Shown: piece after piece, positions 33,111 to 42,086 of the stretch
Numbering within the stretch: the first letter of the stretch is position 1
Layout of the letters: every line of letters begins with the position of its first letter
NCBI GenBank assembly: GCA_004293165.1
Contig: RDYL01000009.1
Location: forward strand, 62,001-126,000
Source of the DNA: Flavobacteriia bacterium
GTDB lineage: Bacteria > Bacteroidota > Bacteroidia > Flavobacteriales > Flavobacteriaceae
Length of the DNA: 64,000 nt
Reading direction: 5' to 3'
Position numbers and translations under genes: made by a program
Notes under the pieces: model-generated
Seen by the model: only the letters and a program-made list of their open reading frames with translations
What the model was told of the DNA's origin: nothing
The model's database searches: none

Positions 33111-33581
33111 ATGGTAGAACTTAACAACATTACACAAGCTGACCAAGAACAACTACTTAGCTCAATAGACGATTATCAAGCTGACATAGTCAAAGCGTTT
33201 TTAAAATCTACATCCAATAATTATTTACAAAGTGTAGACTACTGGCTAAACGCAGGACCTGCAAATACTGCAAAATTTGGAGGCGAGCCTAATAAGACTA
33301 AAATCTACAGAGACAAACTTTTAGAAGAACTTGAAAAATTCTTTTGCGGTGACGAACGATATGAAGAGGATAGAAAAAAAATCGCAACGAGTGGAGACAA
33401 ATCACAGAAGTATATAATTGGCGTAATGTCAGCTGCTATGGGCAAGACTTTGGGTACCGCAGGAGCATTTATTGCACCAGTTATAGTATTATTAATTTTA
33501 AGTATTGGGAAAATGACTGTAAATGCATGGTGTGAAATGCGAAAGGAGACAAGAAGCACACCCGATAGCCCGGATTTCTAA
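33111..33581 (+). CDS. Small membrane protein paired with the protease (156 aa)
   Basis: Residues 1-95 are soluble and acidic. One membrane segment lies at ~108-133 (GTAGAFIAPVIVLLILSIGK). The last ~10 residues (RSTPDSPDF) are encoded by the start of a REP-like hairpin, which also supplies the stop codon. It may be a membrane-acting effector controlled by the adjacent protease. No family recognised. Confidence 0.6.
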   Translation: MVELNNITQADQEQLLSSIDDYQADIVKAFLKSTSNNYLQSVDYWLNAGPANTAKFGGEPNKTKIYRDKLLEELEKFFCGDERYEEDRKKIATSGDKSQKYIIGVMSAAMGKTLGTAGAFIAPVIVLLILSIGKMTVNAWCEMRKETRSTPDSPDF

Positions 33582-33642
33582 TCCGTGCTACCCCAATTTA
33601 ATTAATATTGAAAACCCCGTTAACTCGGATTTGTAATCCGAG
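33567..33642. repeat. Two REP-like hairpins (GCxCGGAT-TTnTA-ATCCGnGC)
   Basis: Near-identical dyads at 33567-33589 and 33624-33642. Degenerate relatives occur at 36866-36886 and about 40458-40480. They are typical of dispersed extragenic repeats. The stretch 33650-33919 shows no gene. Confidence 0.55.
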
Positions 33643-33919
33643 CTCAATTAATAAAAAAAATAAACTATATATACGTCCATGCAATAAAACCAAAACCCAA
33701 AAATAGAATAGACAAAAGTAATTACAGAAACAAAGTCAAATGATAAGATTAATTTTTTTAATTGTTCATATAAGTATTGATATCATTACCGCAGTAGTGA
33801 ATAATACAGATTAGGTAGTATTGTCATATTCAATACAATTTGAAGCTTTTGAATAATAGGTACTAATAGTATACACATTTTAAGATAGAATTAATAGAAA
33901 TTTTAAAAACCAAAATAGT

Positions 33920-35542
33920 ATGAAAAAATTAGCTACAATTTATTGCATTCTTAGTGCTATAGCATTCAGCTTTAGTCAAGAAACTTCTGATTCTATAAAT
34001 CGAAAAATGGGAAAAGGGAGAACAAATACTTATGTTATTGAATATGATTTTAAAAGCGGATATTTTAAAAAGAATAATCAAAAAATTATTGTCAATAGTC
34101 CTGTTATTTTTAAAATTGTAAACATCAATCGCTTGGCATATGAAGTGAGGGTAAAAGCAAAAGATTCAGTTATTGGGGTATCAAATATGGAGGGATTAAC
34201 GGAATTATTTAAAAAGGAGCAAATCGAAAATTTAGAAAAGCAAATAAATACTTCGGATATCAATAAATCAAATATCCAACCCTTTACCGCAGTAGTTGTT
34301 GATGATTTCAAAGGTTCTGAAAATGAAAATAAAGAATTAAAAAAATCGATTAATAACTTTATGATAGAGCTATCTTCAAAATCAAACTTACCTCTAAATG
34401 AAATGAATAAAGATGATATAAAAAAAGCATTAGATTCAATCAATAGCATTAAAGTAGTAAATAAAATCGATGAAGACATATCAAATCATCTCGAACTTCA
34501 AAAAAAACTAACTACGCTTTACTTAAAAATTTTAGAAAAATATTACATAATGCTCAACCTTAGTAAAGAGTATTTACATATAAGTAGTTTTATTAATGAA
34601 CCATTGTTGTCAAGCAACGATCAAATAGATGATTTAAAACTAGAGAATATAGTGCTTGAATTTGAAAATAATAAAATCATTAAAGAGGATATTTCGTTAT
34701 TAGTGAATCAATTTCAAAGCGAATACAATGCCATAAAAACAAACATACAATTAGGGAAATCAACCAATTATGGTGGTGTAATGAAGCTTAATTATATAAG
34801 TGATAATCAAAACGTTGTAATCAATCACATTAATGAAAAAATTAATAAAATTAATTTTGATGACTTAAGAAATGAATTGATTCAATTGAAGAATCTATTG
34901 AAGAGCCAGAATAGAAATTTAATCTTTGAATATGTTTCGCATCCCATACAACCATTTCAAGATGTTGTAATATTTGATGTAGAAATAAAAAAGAAAAAAA
35001 CAGATAATAATTTAATTGACAACAGTAGAAAGTTTTCGCACAAAGAATTTGTAAGACATGGACTTCGGTTAGATGTAAGCTTAGGTGTAGCAGGAAGTCT
35101 ACATTCGGATAAATATTCGTACGCAGTTAAAATGAATCAAAACAATGAAAATGTCATAATGAAAAACGACGAGTCTATTTTCACACCGAGTTTTGTAGGT
35201 TTTTTTACAGCTAGCCGAAGAAGTGCAACTCATTTTTCTTGTGGATTTAGCATAGGTATAGGAGTTAGTGCTAGTGAAGGATCGCTAACCTTTGATAACT
35301 TTTTTGTAGGCCCAAGTTTAACAGTTGGCAAGTATGAAAGAGTTACTTTAACTTCGGGTTTATCCATAAAAAATTTACCTGTTTTAAATAATGGATATCA
35401 GGAAGGTGGCATTGTACCACAACAATATACAATTGAAAATGTATCCGATAAAAATTATGTTCCAGGTTTCTTTATTGCCTTATCTTATAACTTAACAAAA
35501 GGAGTAAAAGACAACATCAAACACATGAAATCTTTTTACTAA
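33920..35542 (+). CDS. Secreted hypothetical protein (540 aa)
   Basis: Signal peptide MKKLATIYCILSAIAFSFSQ. Residues 20-330 are charged and largely helical. The C-terminal ~170 residues look like a beta-strand-rich, outer-membrane-type region (LDVSLGVAGSLHSDKYSYAV, FVGPSLTVGKYERVTLTSGL, ending GFFIALSYNLTKGV). An envelope protein, possibly with a small barrel; function unknown. It stands alone on the plus strand. Confidence 0.6.
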   Translation: MKKLATIYCILSAIAFSFSQETSDSINRKMGKGRTNTYVIEYDFKSGYFKKNNQKIIVNSPVIFKIVNINRLAYEVRVKAKDSVIGVSNMEGLTELFKKEQIENLEKQINTSDINKSNIQPFTAVVVDDFKGSENENKELKKSINNFMIELSSKSNLPLNEMNKDDIKKALDSINSIKVVNKIDEDISNHLELQKKLTTLYLKILEKYYIMLNLSKEYLHISSFINEPLLSSNDQIDDLKLENIVLEFENNKIIKEDISLLVNQFQSEYNAIKTNIQLGKSTNYGGVMKLNYISDNQNVVINHINEKINKINFDDLRNELIQLKNLLKSQNRNLIFEYVSHPIQPFQDVVIFDVEIKKKKTDNNLIDNSRKFSHKEFVRHGLRLDVSLGVAGSLHSDKYSYAVKMNQNNENVIMKNDESIFTPSFVGFFTASRRSATHFSCGFSIGIGVSASEGSLTFDNFFVGPSLTVGKYERVTLTSGLSIKNLPVLNNGYQEGGIVPQQYTIENVSDKNYVPGFFIALSYNLTKGVKDNIKHMKSFY

Positions 35543-35630
35543 TAGCTATAATTAAATATCAAAAAGAACTATAAAACAATGGATCTATAATCCTTACTTA
35601 CTTACTTACTTATAAATAAATACAAATAAC

Positions 35631-35771
35631 ATGAACACTCAAGCAATCAAACCAGGACCCAAAAGAATAGCAACCTCAACAGGAAAACCTGACCAAAGGC
35701 AACGCGACAATAAAAAAACACCTGGCAACACACCATCATTAAAACCATCGAAATCAACAACAAAAAAATAA
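35631..35771 (+). CDS. Small basic protein, intact copy of a duplicated gene (46 aa)
   Basis: ATG at 35631, TAA at 35769-35771. Lys/Pro/Thr/Gln-rich and disordered (IKPGPKRIATSTGKPDQRQR). A decayed copy of the same gene, with a stop at codon 12, lies at 36912-37051, about 1.28 kb away. Conservation of the downstream part in both copies supports this one having been a gene. Function unknown. Confidence 0.5.
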   Translation: MNTQAIKPGPKRIATSTGKPDQRQRDNKKTPGNTPSLKPSKSTTKK

Positions 35772-35902
35772 ATTAAGTACAATCCGACTAAAAACTAAAA
35801 AAGAATTCTGATAATAATGCTACTTTTTAGTTAACGCAAGTTTAACATGTGCAAACTTCAATACGAATGCTTAAACAGACATAAAAAAAGACAAGACACG
35901 AA

Positions 35903-36385
35903 ATGGCAGACACAGAAAAAAAATATGCAGCTAAAGCTTTTGTTAGTTGTAGTTTGAGACAGAAGGACGAAAAATTTGTAAACTATGTTTGCCGAATACT
36001 TGAAGTGCATAACATTCAAGCATTTGGAACAGTTGGAAAATTTTCTGCATCACCTGAAAATCCTATTACACTTATGAATAAAAATATTCCACTTGCTGAC
36101 TTTGTTGTTATTGTAGCAACACCACGATACATACAGAAAGACCTTACAACTGGAATAATTACTCACGGACTTTCAGAAATGGTTCACGTTGAAACAGGAA
36201 TGGCTATTGCTCATGGTAAACCAGCCGTTGTTTTTGTGCAAGAAGGAACAAATATTGGAAATGCAATACCTAATATTACACAATACGTTACTCTTAATAG
36301 ACAAGAGAATGATTTTGACGCAAAAAAAAATCATTTTCTCTCTACTAAACAACGCATATCAATTTGTTCAAAATCTAAAAACTGA
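35903..36385 (+). CDS. TIR/deoxyribosyltransferase-like protein, truncated by a frameshift (160 aa in this frame)
   Basis: The first ~140 residues have a Rossmann-like plan as in TIR or nucleoside deoxyribosyltransferase-like domains: AKAFVSCSLRQKDEKFVNYV, LADFVVIVATPRYI, and SEMVHVETGMAIAHGKPAVV with the conserved glutamates. After a run of nine A (36322-36330) this frame ends in unrelated residues, while the next frame continues into a membrane segment (see next entry). Losing one A would restore a ~194-residue protein. TIR-like proteins commonly degrade NAD+ in defence; that role is inferred here. Confidence 0.6.
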   Translation: MADTEKKYAAKAFVSCSLRQKDEKFVNYVCRILEVHNIQAFGTVGKFSASPENPITLMNKNIPLADFVVIVATPRYIQKDLTTGIITHGLSEMVHVETGMAIAHGKPAVVFVQEGTNIGNAIPNITQYVTLNRQENDFDAKKNHFLSTKQRISICSKSKN

Positions 36386-36485
36386 CAAAAACATAAAAAC
36401 TGCTGGTAAAGTTGTAGTAACAGGACTAGCTGTATATGGAGGTATAAAACTTTTACAAGCAATTTTTGATAACAATAAAAAATAA
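36331..36485 (+). pseudogene. Out-of-frame continuation of the TIR-like gene with membrane segment
   Basis: In the +1 frame relative to the TIR-like gene the sequence runs on as IIFSLLNNAYQFVQNLK, then a hydrophobic helix (GKVVVTGLAVYGGIKLLQAI) and stop at 36485, 5 bp before the next ORF. The join lies at the nine-A run. It is either a real frameshift, a slippage-expressed product, or a base error. Confidence 0.55.
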
Positions 36486-36490
36486 ATAAA

Positions 36491-36835
36491 ATGAGTTATT
36501 CAGCGGTCATTTCTCACATACAAATGGTGTTAAACAATTGTGGCGAACCAGTTATTTTGACACCAACTGGCAACCAAACAATGGATGATAAGGGAAATAT
36601 GTCAATTGAAATTCGTAGAGCTTATGTTTTACGACAAAACAAATGTTGCGTTATCCCTCGACCTATACCAACCTGTTCAGAAAATCCACAATATAAGTGG
36701 TGCATAAATCGCATTCGCATTTCAACAAGTTTAGCTGACGACTATTCGAAAAATTGTCAGCTTTCTGATGATGAAATTAGAAACATAATTTGTTCAAAGA
36801 TACTTTTATTTGGCTGCTATGAGGACGATAAGTAA
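36491..36835 (+). CDS. Cys-rich hypothetical protein (114 aa)
   Basis: Eight cysteines (for example QNKCCVIPRPIPTCSENP and KWCINRIR) without a signal peptide. It starts 5 bp after the end of the TIR-like continuation, so the two are probably one operon. The cysteines might bind metal. No family recognised. Confidence 0.5.
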   Translation: MSYSAVISHIQMVLNNCGEPVILTPTGNQTMDDKGNMSIEIRRAYVLRQNKCCVIPRPIPTCSENPQYKWCINRIRISTSLADDYSKNCQLSDDEIRNIICSKILLFGCYEDDK

Positions 36836-36911
36836 ACCTTATATAGTGTATTTAATACCACGATTGTGCGGATTTTTAATCTATGCTTAATAAGTTTTAA
36901 AATCAAAACTC

Positions 36912-37051
36912 ATGAAAACAGAAGCAATCAAACCTGAGTCAAAATAAATAGTAACAACAACAGAAAAACCTGACCAAAGGCAACTTGACAATAAAAAACA
37001 GCCAAAAATACATCATCATTAAAGCCATCGAAATCTACACAAAAGAAATAA
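36912..37051 (+). pseudogene. Decayed copy of the 46-residue gene
   Basis: Starts ATG and matches the intact gene at 35631 along its length (EAIKPESK then stop, later TTEKPDQRQLDNKK in a continuing frame). A premature stop at codon 12 and small changes destroy the frame. The two copies flank the TIR-like module as a direct repeat of about 140 bp. The rest of 36836-37340 has no gene. Confidence 0.6.
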
Positions 37052-37340
37052 AATCATTAGACTACAAAAAAGTTATAAAGCATCTATGAAATTTAATAAA
37101 TTAAAGGAAACCTTATGAAAAAAAACGTAAAAACTAACATAAACTAATGAAGATAAAACTTTTAAATATTAGATTTGTTACCTAATTTGATAAGAAAGTA
37201 GCATAATTTTTATTTTAGTTTAACATTTCGAGTTGAAAATATGTTTTTAGTTCAATATTCATATAGTTGAATGAAACGGAGAAATTAAGCTGAACAGGAA
37301 CCGTATAAAAAATAGTAGGCATAACTTAATAAAATGTAAA

Positions 37341-37997
37341 ATGAAACATTTAAAATTAACACTTTTTTATTTAATTGCACTTTTTGTTAGTTCAACAATG
37401 TTTATAAGTTGTTCAGAAGAAAATGAAACAACAACAAACGAAACTACAAATAAAAATGTAAATACTTTTCTAAAATCATTCTATTCAAAGGATTATGCTT
37501 TTGGTCAAAGCGCCAAAATAAACCCTAACTCACAAATTTCAGCAATGGCTCGTACTGCTTCATTAGAAGAAGTTGAATTAACAGAAGTTTTTGTAGACAA
37601 CGAAACTAAAGCACGAGGATATATAATTACAGACAAAAATACTGGAGAGTTATTATATTTTATAGATGTTGATAGAGATACATATACATTAACATCTTTA
37701 GATGTTAAAAATAGTGAGCAAAAAACTTTTAATAATATTGATGAAATTTACAATTATTTCAGTACCGATGAATTTGACTTTATCGAAATTGCTTTAGACG
37801 ATAATTCAAATACAGAAGTTGCTGAAAGAAGATTTTGGGGTTCAGAGTTTAATCAAGGTGAATGTGGTGAAGCTGGTCCAGGTTTGACTTATGTTTACAA
37901 AGATTATTATGTTCTTGGGATAAGAGTTAGTCATGTTCCACAGAAATCACTTCATGATAATCAGACCCTTTTAGTTGAACCTTGTGGTTTTAGATAA
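37341..37997 (+). CDS. Lipoprotein of unknown function (218 aa)
   Basis: Signal peptide with lipobox (TMFISC), followed by an Asn/Thr/Glu linker (SEENETTTNETTN), the usual pattern of Bacteroidetes surface lipoproteins. The mature part is acidic (EEVELTEVFVDNETKARGYI) and ends with a Cys/Gly-containing tail. A hairpin follows the stop. Confidence 0.6.
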   Translation: MKHLKLTLFYLIALFVSSTMFISCSEENETTTNETTNKNVNTFLKSFYSKDYAFGQSAKINPNSQISAMARTASLEEVELTEVFVDNETKARGYIITDKNTGELLYFIDVDRDTYTLTSLDVKNSEQKTFNNIDEIYNYFSTDEFDFIEIALDDNSNTEVAERRFWGSEFNQGECGEAGPGLTYVYKDYYVLGIRVSHVPQKSLHDNQTLLVEPCGFR

Positions 37998-38002
37998 AAA
38001 TT

Positions 38003-38028
38003 ATAGCTGTCCATTAATGGACAGCTAT
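38003..38028 (+). terminator. Terminator after the lipoprotein gene
   Basis: ATAGCTGTCCAT and ATGGACAGCTAT form a perfect 12-bp stem with a 2-base loop, followed by TTTAAAATTT, 5 bp past the stop. Confidence 0.75.
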
Positions 38029-38043
38029 TTAAAATTTATATTT

Positions 38044-38871
38044 ATGTTTTTCAAAAAAAAAATATTTTTAACAATTCTTATCATTTTTTCTAATGTACTT
38101 TTCGGTCAAGAAAGTTATATCGTTATAGATAGTCTATCTAACGAGCCAATATCTTATGCTAACATTTGGATAAATAATAAAATTTTTACAAATTCTGATG
38201 AAAATGGATTATTTATCATTGAAAATAAAAATGCTGAATACAATGTATCATGTTTAGGTTATAAAAAAAAGAAAATTGATTTATCAAAAAAGAAAGTTCT
38301 TTTAACTCCTGAATCAATTAATCTTAAAGAAATAATTGTAACTAATAGAAAGTCGAACAAAGAAATTAAAATCGGCTCGAATAAAAATAAAGATATAATA
38401 ATTGCTGCTAATTTTGATAGTAAATTTGCTGAAATTGGCAAAGTTTTCATCCCACAAGATACAACATGTCTTTTTTTAAAAGAAGTAAAATTTAACACTT
38501 TTTCTATGTTAAAAAATGCAACAGCAAAAATTAATATTTATTCTTTAGATAACAATATGCAACCATACAAACTTATCAATTACGACAACTTGATTTGTAA
38601 TATTAAAAAAGGAAATCAAAAAAGTGTAATTAAATTAGAAGAGTATAATATAATTGTTCCAAAAGAAGGTTTTATGGTTTCAATTCAAATATTATTAGTT
38701 GAAGACAATAAAAGCTATCGTCAATATAACAAAAATCTTTACCAATACGAACCAAGTCTTTTTGTTAAAAAACAATCTCCTGATAATTTTACTTATAATT
38801 TATCAGAATATAATAACTGGAAGAAAGTACCGTATTACGACCTAAATATTGAAATAACGTTAACAAATTAA
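38044..38871 (+). CDS. Secreted protein with carboxypeptidase-regulatory-like domain (275 aa)
   Basis: The ATG at 38044 (MFFKKKIFLTILIIF) gives a clean signal peptide; the longer frame from 37975 would run through the terminator. After cleavage near VLFGQ, residues ~20-90 match the CarboxypepD_reg/CNA-B-like fold common in Bacteroidetes (YIVIDSLSNEPISYANIWI, TNSDENGLFII, VSCLGYKKKKIDL). The rest is of unknown fold. Probably an envelope protein. Confidence 0.65.
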   Translation: MFFKKKIFLTILIIFSNVLFGQESYIVIDSLSNEPISYANIWINNKIFTNSDENGLFIIENKNAEYNVSCLGYKKKKIDLSKKKVLLTPESINLKEIIVTNRKSNKEIKIGSNKNKDIIIAANFDSKFAEIGKVFIPQDTTCLFLKEVKFNTFSMLKNATAKINIYSLDNNMQPYKLINYDNLICNIKKGNQKSVIKLEEYNIIVPKEGFMVSIQILLVEDNKSYRQYNKNLYQYEPSLFVKKQSPDNFTYNLSEYNNWKKVPYYDLNIEITLTN

Positions 38872-38872
38872 A

Positions 38873-39774
38873 GGCTTCCCTGATGAAGGTGACTTAATTG
38901 GAGGTAGTATAAATTATGTTGGTATTTGGGTTCTTAGTGCCGAGGATTGTGCTTGGTTGGAAGTGGAGGTGGAGGCTCAACTTCTGGTGTTGAAGGCACT
39001 AGTGGTAATACTAGTGGTTACACAGGTGGCGGTGGCGGAGGTGGAAGTATTAACACAGATGGAATAAATACAAATACACCAATTATCACAACTCCAATTA
39101 CAACTGATGGTGAATTTATTGATTTAAGTTTACCCGAACTAAACAAAATTACAACTCAAAACGAAAATGGTACTAACATTTTAAGAAATACCATTGACCA
39201 AATGAAATCTAATTTGAATAATGGCTCTGAAGAAGGAATTGAGTTTAGTTTAAATTCAGATGATACATATACACCATTTACAATGCCAGCTGGTTTTGAT
39301 GGCATACAATTTCCACCAGTTAGCACGAATAATCCTCTAATCAGAATGCATAAACACCATTCAGGCTTAGACCCAATATTTAGTGCCGAAGACATTATAG
39401 GTATGGTAGGGTTTTACCTTGACAAAAAAAATTTAAACCCAAGCTCTCCTCAAAATACTAACATTACCTCAATAATGGTTTCAGTAAGTGGTCTACATGC
39501 TTTAAGGGTTAGTAACGTATCAGACTTACAAGATTTTTACAATGAATATCAAATAAATCAAGTAAGTTTTAATGCATTTAAAGACGCATATAACAGTCAA
39601 GTCATAAAAAAATCCCAAAATCAATGTGGAGGCACTTGTTCTGATGCAGAATACAATCAATTACTATTAAATAATTTAAGTACTTTTATAAAATCATTTG
39701 CATGGGGCATTGATTTTTATTTTGCTCCTCACCCAACAACTCTAACAGGAGATTATACTTGGAAGAAAAAATAA
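38873..39774 (+). pseudogene. Remnant of a secreted Flavobacteriaceae protein, frameshifted
   Basis: A readable frame from 38873 (GFPDEGDLIGGSINYVGIWV) stops making sense near 38945. It continues in another frame, usually read from a TTG at 38947, as a Gly-rich linker and a ~200-residue domain with RMHKHHSGLDPIFSAEDI and SIMVSVSGLHALRV. This domain recurs at the C-terminus of Flavobacteriaceae proteins. No ATG start or signal peptide is present, so it is most likely the 3' part of a broken gene. Confidence 0.55.
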
Positions 39775-39798
39775 TCGTTTAACTCTAAAAATCACAAA

Positions 39799-40365
39799 AT
39801 GAAAAATATATTTAAAGTAATAATTTTATTATTTGGCTTTTCTAGCTTTTCACAAACTATTGTTGAAAAACCTCTTGAAACATTTTTTAATCCTGATGAA
39901 AATAAGCATGTTTATTTTAAAGATTTAAATAATATTTTAAATAAATATGTAGGTACTTGGATTTTTGATGATGGTACACAATATTTTAAAATACAATTTT
40001 ATAAACAAACTTATTACAGAGAAACACCTATTGCTAATAAAAGAATTACTATATATAACGATAGAATTATTGGTCATTATCAATATAAATTAAACGGTAT
40101 TGAAATTTATAATGTAATCAATGATAAATTTGTTTACAGCAACAATGGTTCATTTTCTAATGGAAATAATATATATTTTCGTGAACCTACTGACAATCCT
40201 TGCGGGAGAAGAATTGCGGGAGAAGTTAATTTAATTTACTCTAATAGCAATGGTGTTGAACAATTAACTTGGAATAGGGTAGATTTTAATGCTGGTGCAG
40301 ATTGTTATCCTTTTGATACAACACCATTCAAAACCCCTGCCAATATGGTATTAACTAAACAATAA
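39799..40365 (+). CDS. Secreted DUF6705-like protein (188 aa)
   Basis: Signal peptide MKNIFKVIILLFGFSSFSQT. The mature domain starts with a conserved-looking block (NKYVGTWIFDDGTQYFKIQF) and contains repeated strands and GHYQYKLNG, as in the small secreted Flavobacteriaceae family DUF6705. Function unknown. Confidence 0.6.
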   Translation: MKNIFKVIILLFGFSSFSQTIVEKPLETFFNPDENKHVYFKDLNNILNKYVGTWIFDDGTQYFKIQFYKQTYYRETPIANKRITIYNDRIIGHYQYKLNGIEIYNVINDKFVYSNNGSFSNGNNIYFREPTDNPCGRRIAGEVNLIYSNSNGVEQLTWNRVDFNAGADCYPFDTTPFKTPANMVLTKQ

Positions 40366-40494
40366 AACCTCTTACAACAACAGTTTGTAACAATAGCTGC
40401 TTTCGGGTAAATCTGAAAGTCGCTATTGTAATTGTAATAGTTGGTAAACAAATGTACAGAGCGGATTTCTACTCCATGTTTTCGAAATTTAATT

Positions 40495-40713
40495 AAGTTT
40501 TGAATCCGATTTAAATTAATACAATCCAAATGTAAACCACTTATCTCTTCAATATAAAATTCTTATGCATCAAAATCATAAGTCGGAATCCTATATCCAA
40601 TGAAATTAAAAGTTCATTATTGGTATAGGAATAACCTTTTGCATTCCCAATAATAGATAAGAAAAAGAAGAACAAAAAAGTTGTTGCTTGACTCTTGGGA
40701 GTTGTTGAATCAT
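40495..40713 (-). pseudogene. Decayed second copy of the PKD adhesin start
   Basis: ATG at 40711-40713. The remnant aligns with the start of the adhesin at 3775: MIQQLPRVKQQL versus MSKQLFRVRQKI; LLLG and AKGYSYTN versus AKGYSQTN; then TYDFDA and FYIEEIS versus TYNYDD and VFIEDIG. At least two frameshifts and a stop are present. Its upstream region carries the same 63-bp dyad. The start is followed by a REP-like repeat. Confidence 0.65.
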
Positions 40714-40774
40714 AAATTGTGTTTTAGATTAAAAAATTCACATAGCCAAAACACCTACTGAAATTAAAAAGAAT

Positions 40775-40837
40775 TTACGGTGTTTTTTAAGTTTTTGTTA
40801 CGGTAATACCGTAATAAATTTAATAAAAACACCGTAA
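40775..40837. promoter_or_regulatory. Second copy of the symmetric 63-bp dyad
   Basis: TTACGGT at 40775 and 40798, ACCGTAA at 40808 and 40831: steps 23, 10, 23, the same as at 3838-3900. It sits 62 bp upstream of the decayed adhesin ATG. It may still influence the divergent gene at 40883. Confidence 0.6.
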
Positions 40838-40882
40838 TCTGAAAACAATAGCAAACGTAATTTAGCAATTTAAGATAAATCA

Positions 40883-42070
40883 ATGCCAACAGGAATCTAC
40901 ATAGCAGGACTAGGTCAATCAACTACAAAAGAGTCAGTAGAAAAGTATGCAGCACGCTATATCAAAGAATTAGAATATTGCACCTCTGGCATAAACTACT
41001 ACACCAAAGTCGAAAAAATCTATTACAACGAAGACCAAAGTAGTCTAGCGGTTAGAATATTCCAACACCCAAAAGAACAACCAAAATCAGAGAAAGATAC
41101 CCTACTCTACTCCTTCTACGATTTCGAATACAACGAACTCCTAAACCAAAAATTCCAAAATAAAAACCTATTATTCAAAAACATTGCATTATTACTTTTA
41201 GTGATTAGAAAATTCCCAAGAATAATAGCCAGTTTGTTCAAAAAAACAACCTACACAAAAGGAGGTCAAACATTTTATATGTTTATCATGTTTTTAATAA
41301 TGGCAATTGCAGTTCTATTTCTATTACCTTCAATGTTATCATTGATAAATGAGATAGAATTTTTTAAAATTCACAACTTAAAAATCAACCTAGATTGGTT
41401 TTCTGAGTTGAGTAAATTTACAATCCCAATTACGACTTTTCTCATATTATTCATCCCAGAATCCAATACCCTACTCACCAAAGTAGCAGCCGAATTCACC
41501 ACCATAGACAACTACATCCAATACGGAGAGCAATCCCAAATCATACAAGGCAACTTTGATGCACTAGTAGAATACATTGTAGAAAACGAAGAAAACCCAA
41601 CCGTCCATTTACACACCTACAGTTTCGGAAGCATCATAGCATTAGATGCCTTATTTCCAATTGGAACAGAACCTTGTAACAACATACTAAACAACATCAA
41701 ACTACTCATAACCGTGGGAGCACCATACGAATTTATAGACAGTTATTATCCCAACTTCTACAGTGGAAGAACCGATAAAATGTGCCAACAAATAGAATGG
41801 ATAAACGTCTACTCTACCCTAGATGCCTTCGCAAGCAATTTCAGAAAAGACAACAAATCAGGAAAAGCACAATTCGGAATCAAAGGCAAAAAAGAAGTCC
41901 CAATCAACCTCAACTACGAAATAGCCCGAAAAGAAAAATGCAACGTCTTCAGTTTCCTAACCCTAAAACACATCACCATGCACCAATCCTACTGGGACGA
42001 CTCCAAATCCGGACAATCCTGCACAAGATTAATATTCAACAAGATGAAGGAAAAACAGTATTGGAATTAA
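40883..42070 (+). CDS. Membrane-associated serine hydrolase-like protein (395 aa)
   Basis: The start reads MPTGIYIAGLGQS. Two membrane segments lie at ~130-160 (FLIMAIAVLFLLPSML) and ~180-196 (FTIPITTFLILFIPES). The C-terminal half has HTYSFGSIIALDALFP, a G-x-S-x-G-like lipase elbow with Y in place of the first Gly, and a conserved-looking KHITMHQSYW with a possible catalytic His. Codons are richer in C-ending forms than those of the neighbours, hinting at a different origin. An alpha/beta hydrolase acting at the membrane, possibly in defence. Confidence 0.55.
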   Translation: MPTGIYIAGLGQSTTKESVEKYAARYIKELEYCTSGINYYTKVEKIYYNEDQSSLAVRIFQHPKEQPKSEKDTLLYSFYDFEYNELLNQKFQNKNLLFKNIALLLLVIRKFPRIIASLFKKTTYTKGGQTFYMFIMFLIMAIAVLFLLPSMLSLINEIEFFKIHNLKINLDWFSELSKFTIPITTFLILFIPESNTLLTKVAAEFTTIDNYIQYGEQSQIIQGNFDALVEYIVENEENPTVHLHTYSFGSIIALDALFPIGTEPCNNILNNIKLLITVGAPYEFIDSYYPNFYSGRTDKMCQQIEWINVYSTLDAFASNFRKDNKSGKAQFGIKGKKEVPINLNYEIARKEKCNVFSFLTLKHITMHQSYWDDSKSGQSCTRLIFNKMKEKQYWN

Positions 42071-42086
42071 TTATAAACTTAAAAAT

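Noticed and set aside
37975-38043. Longer start for the CarboxypepD_reg-like protein
   Set aside because: It would translate the end of the lipoprotein gene and its terminator and would hide the signal peptide.
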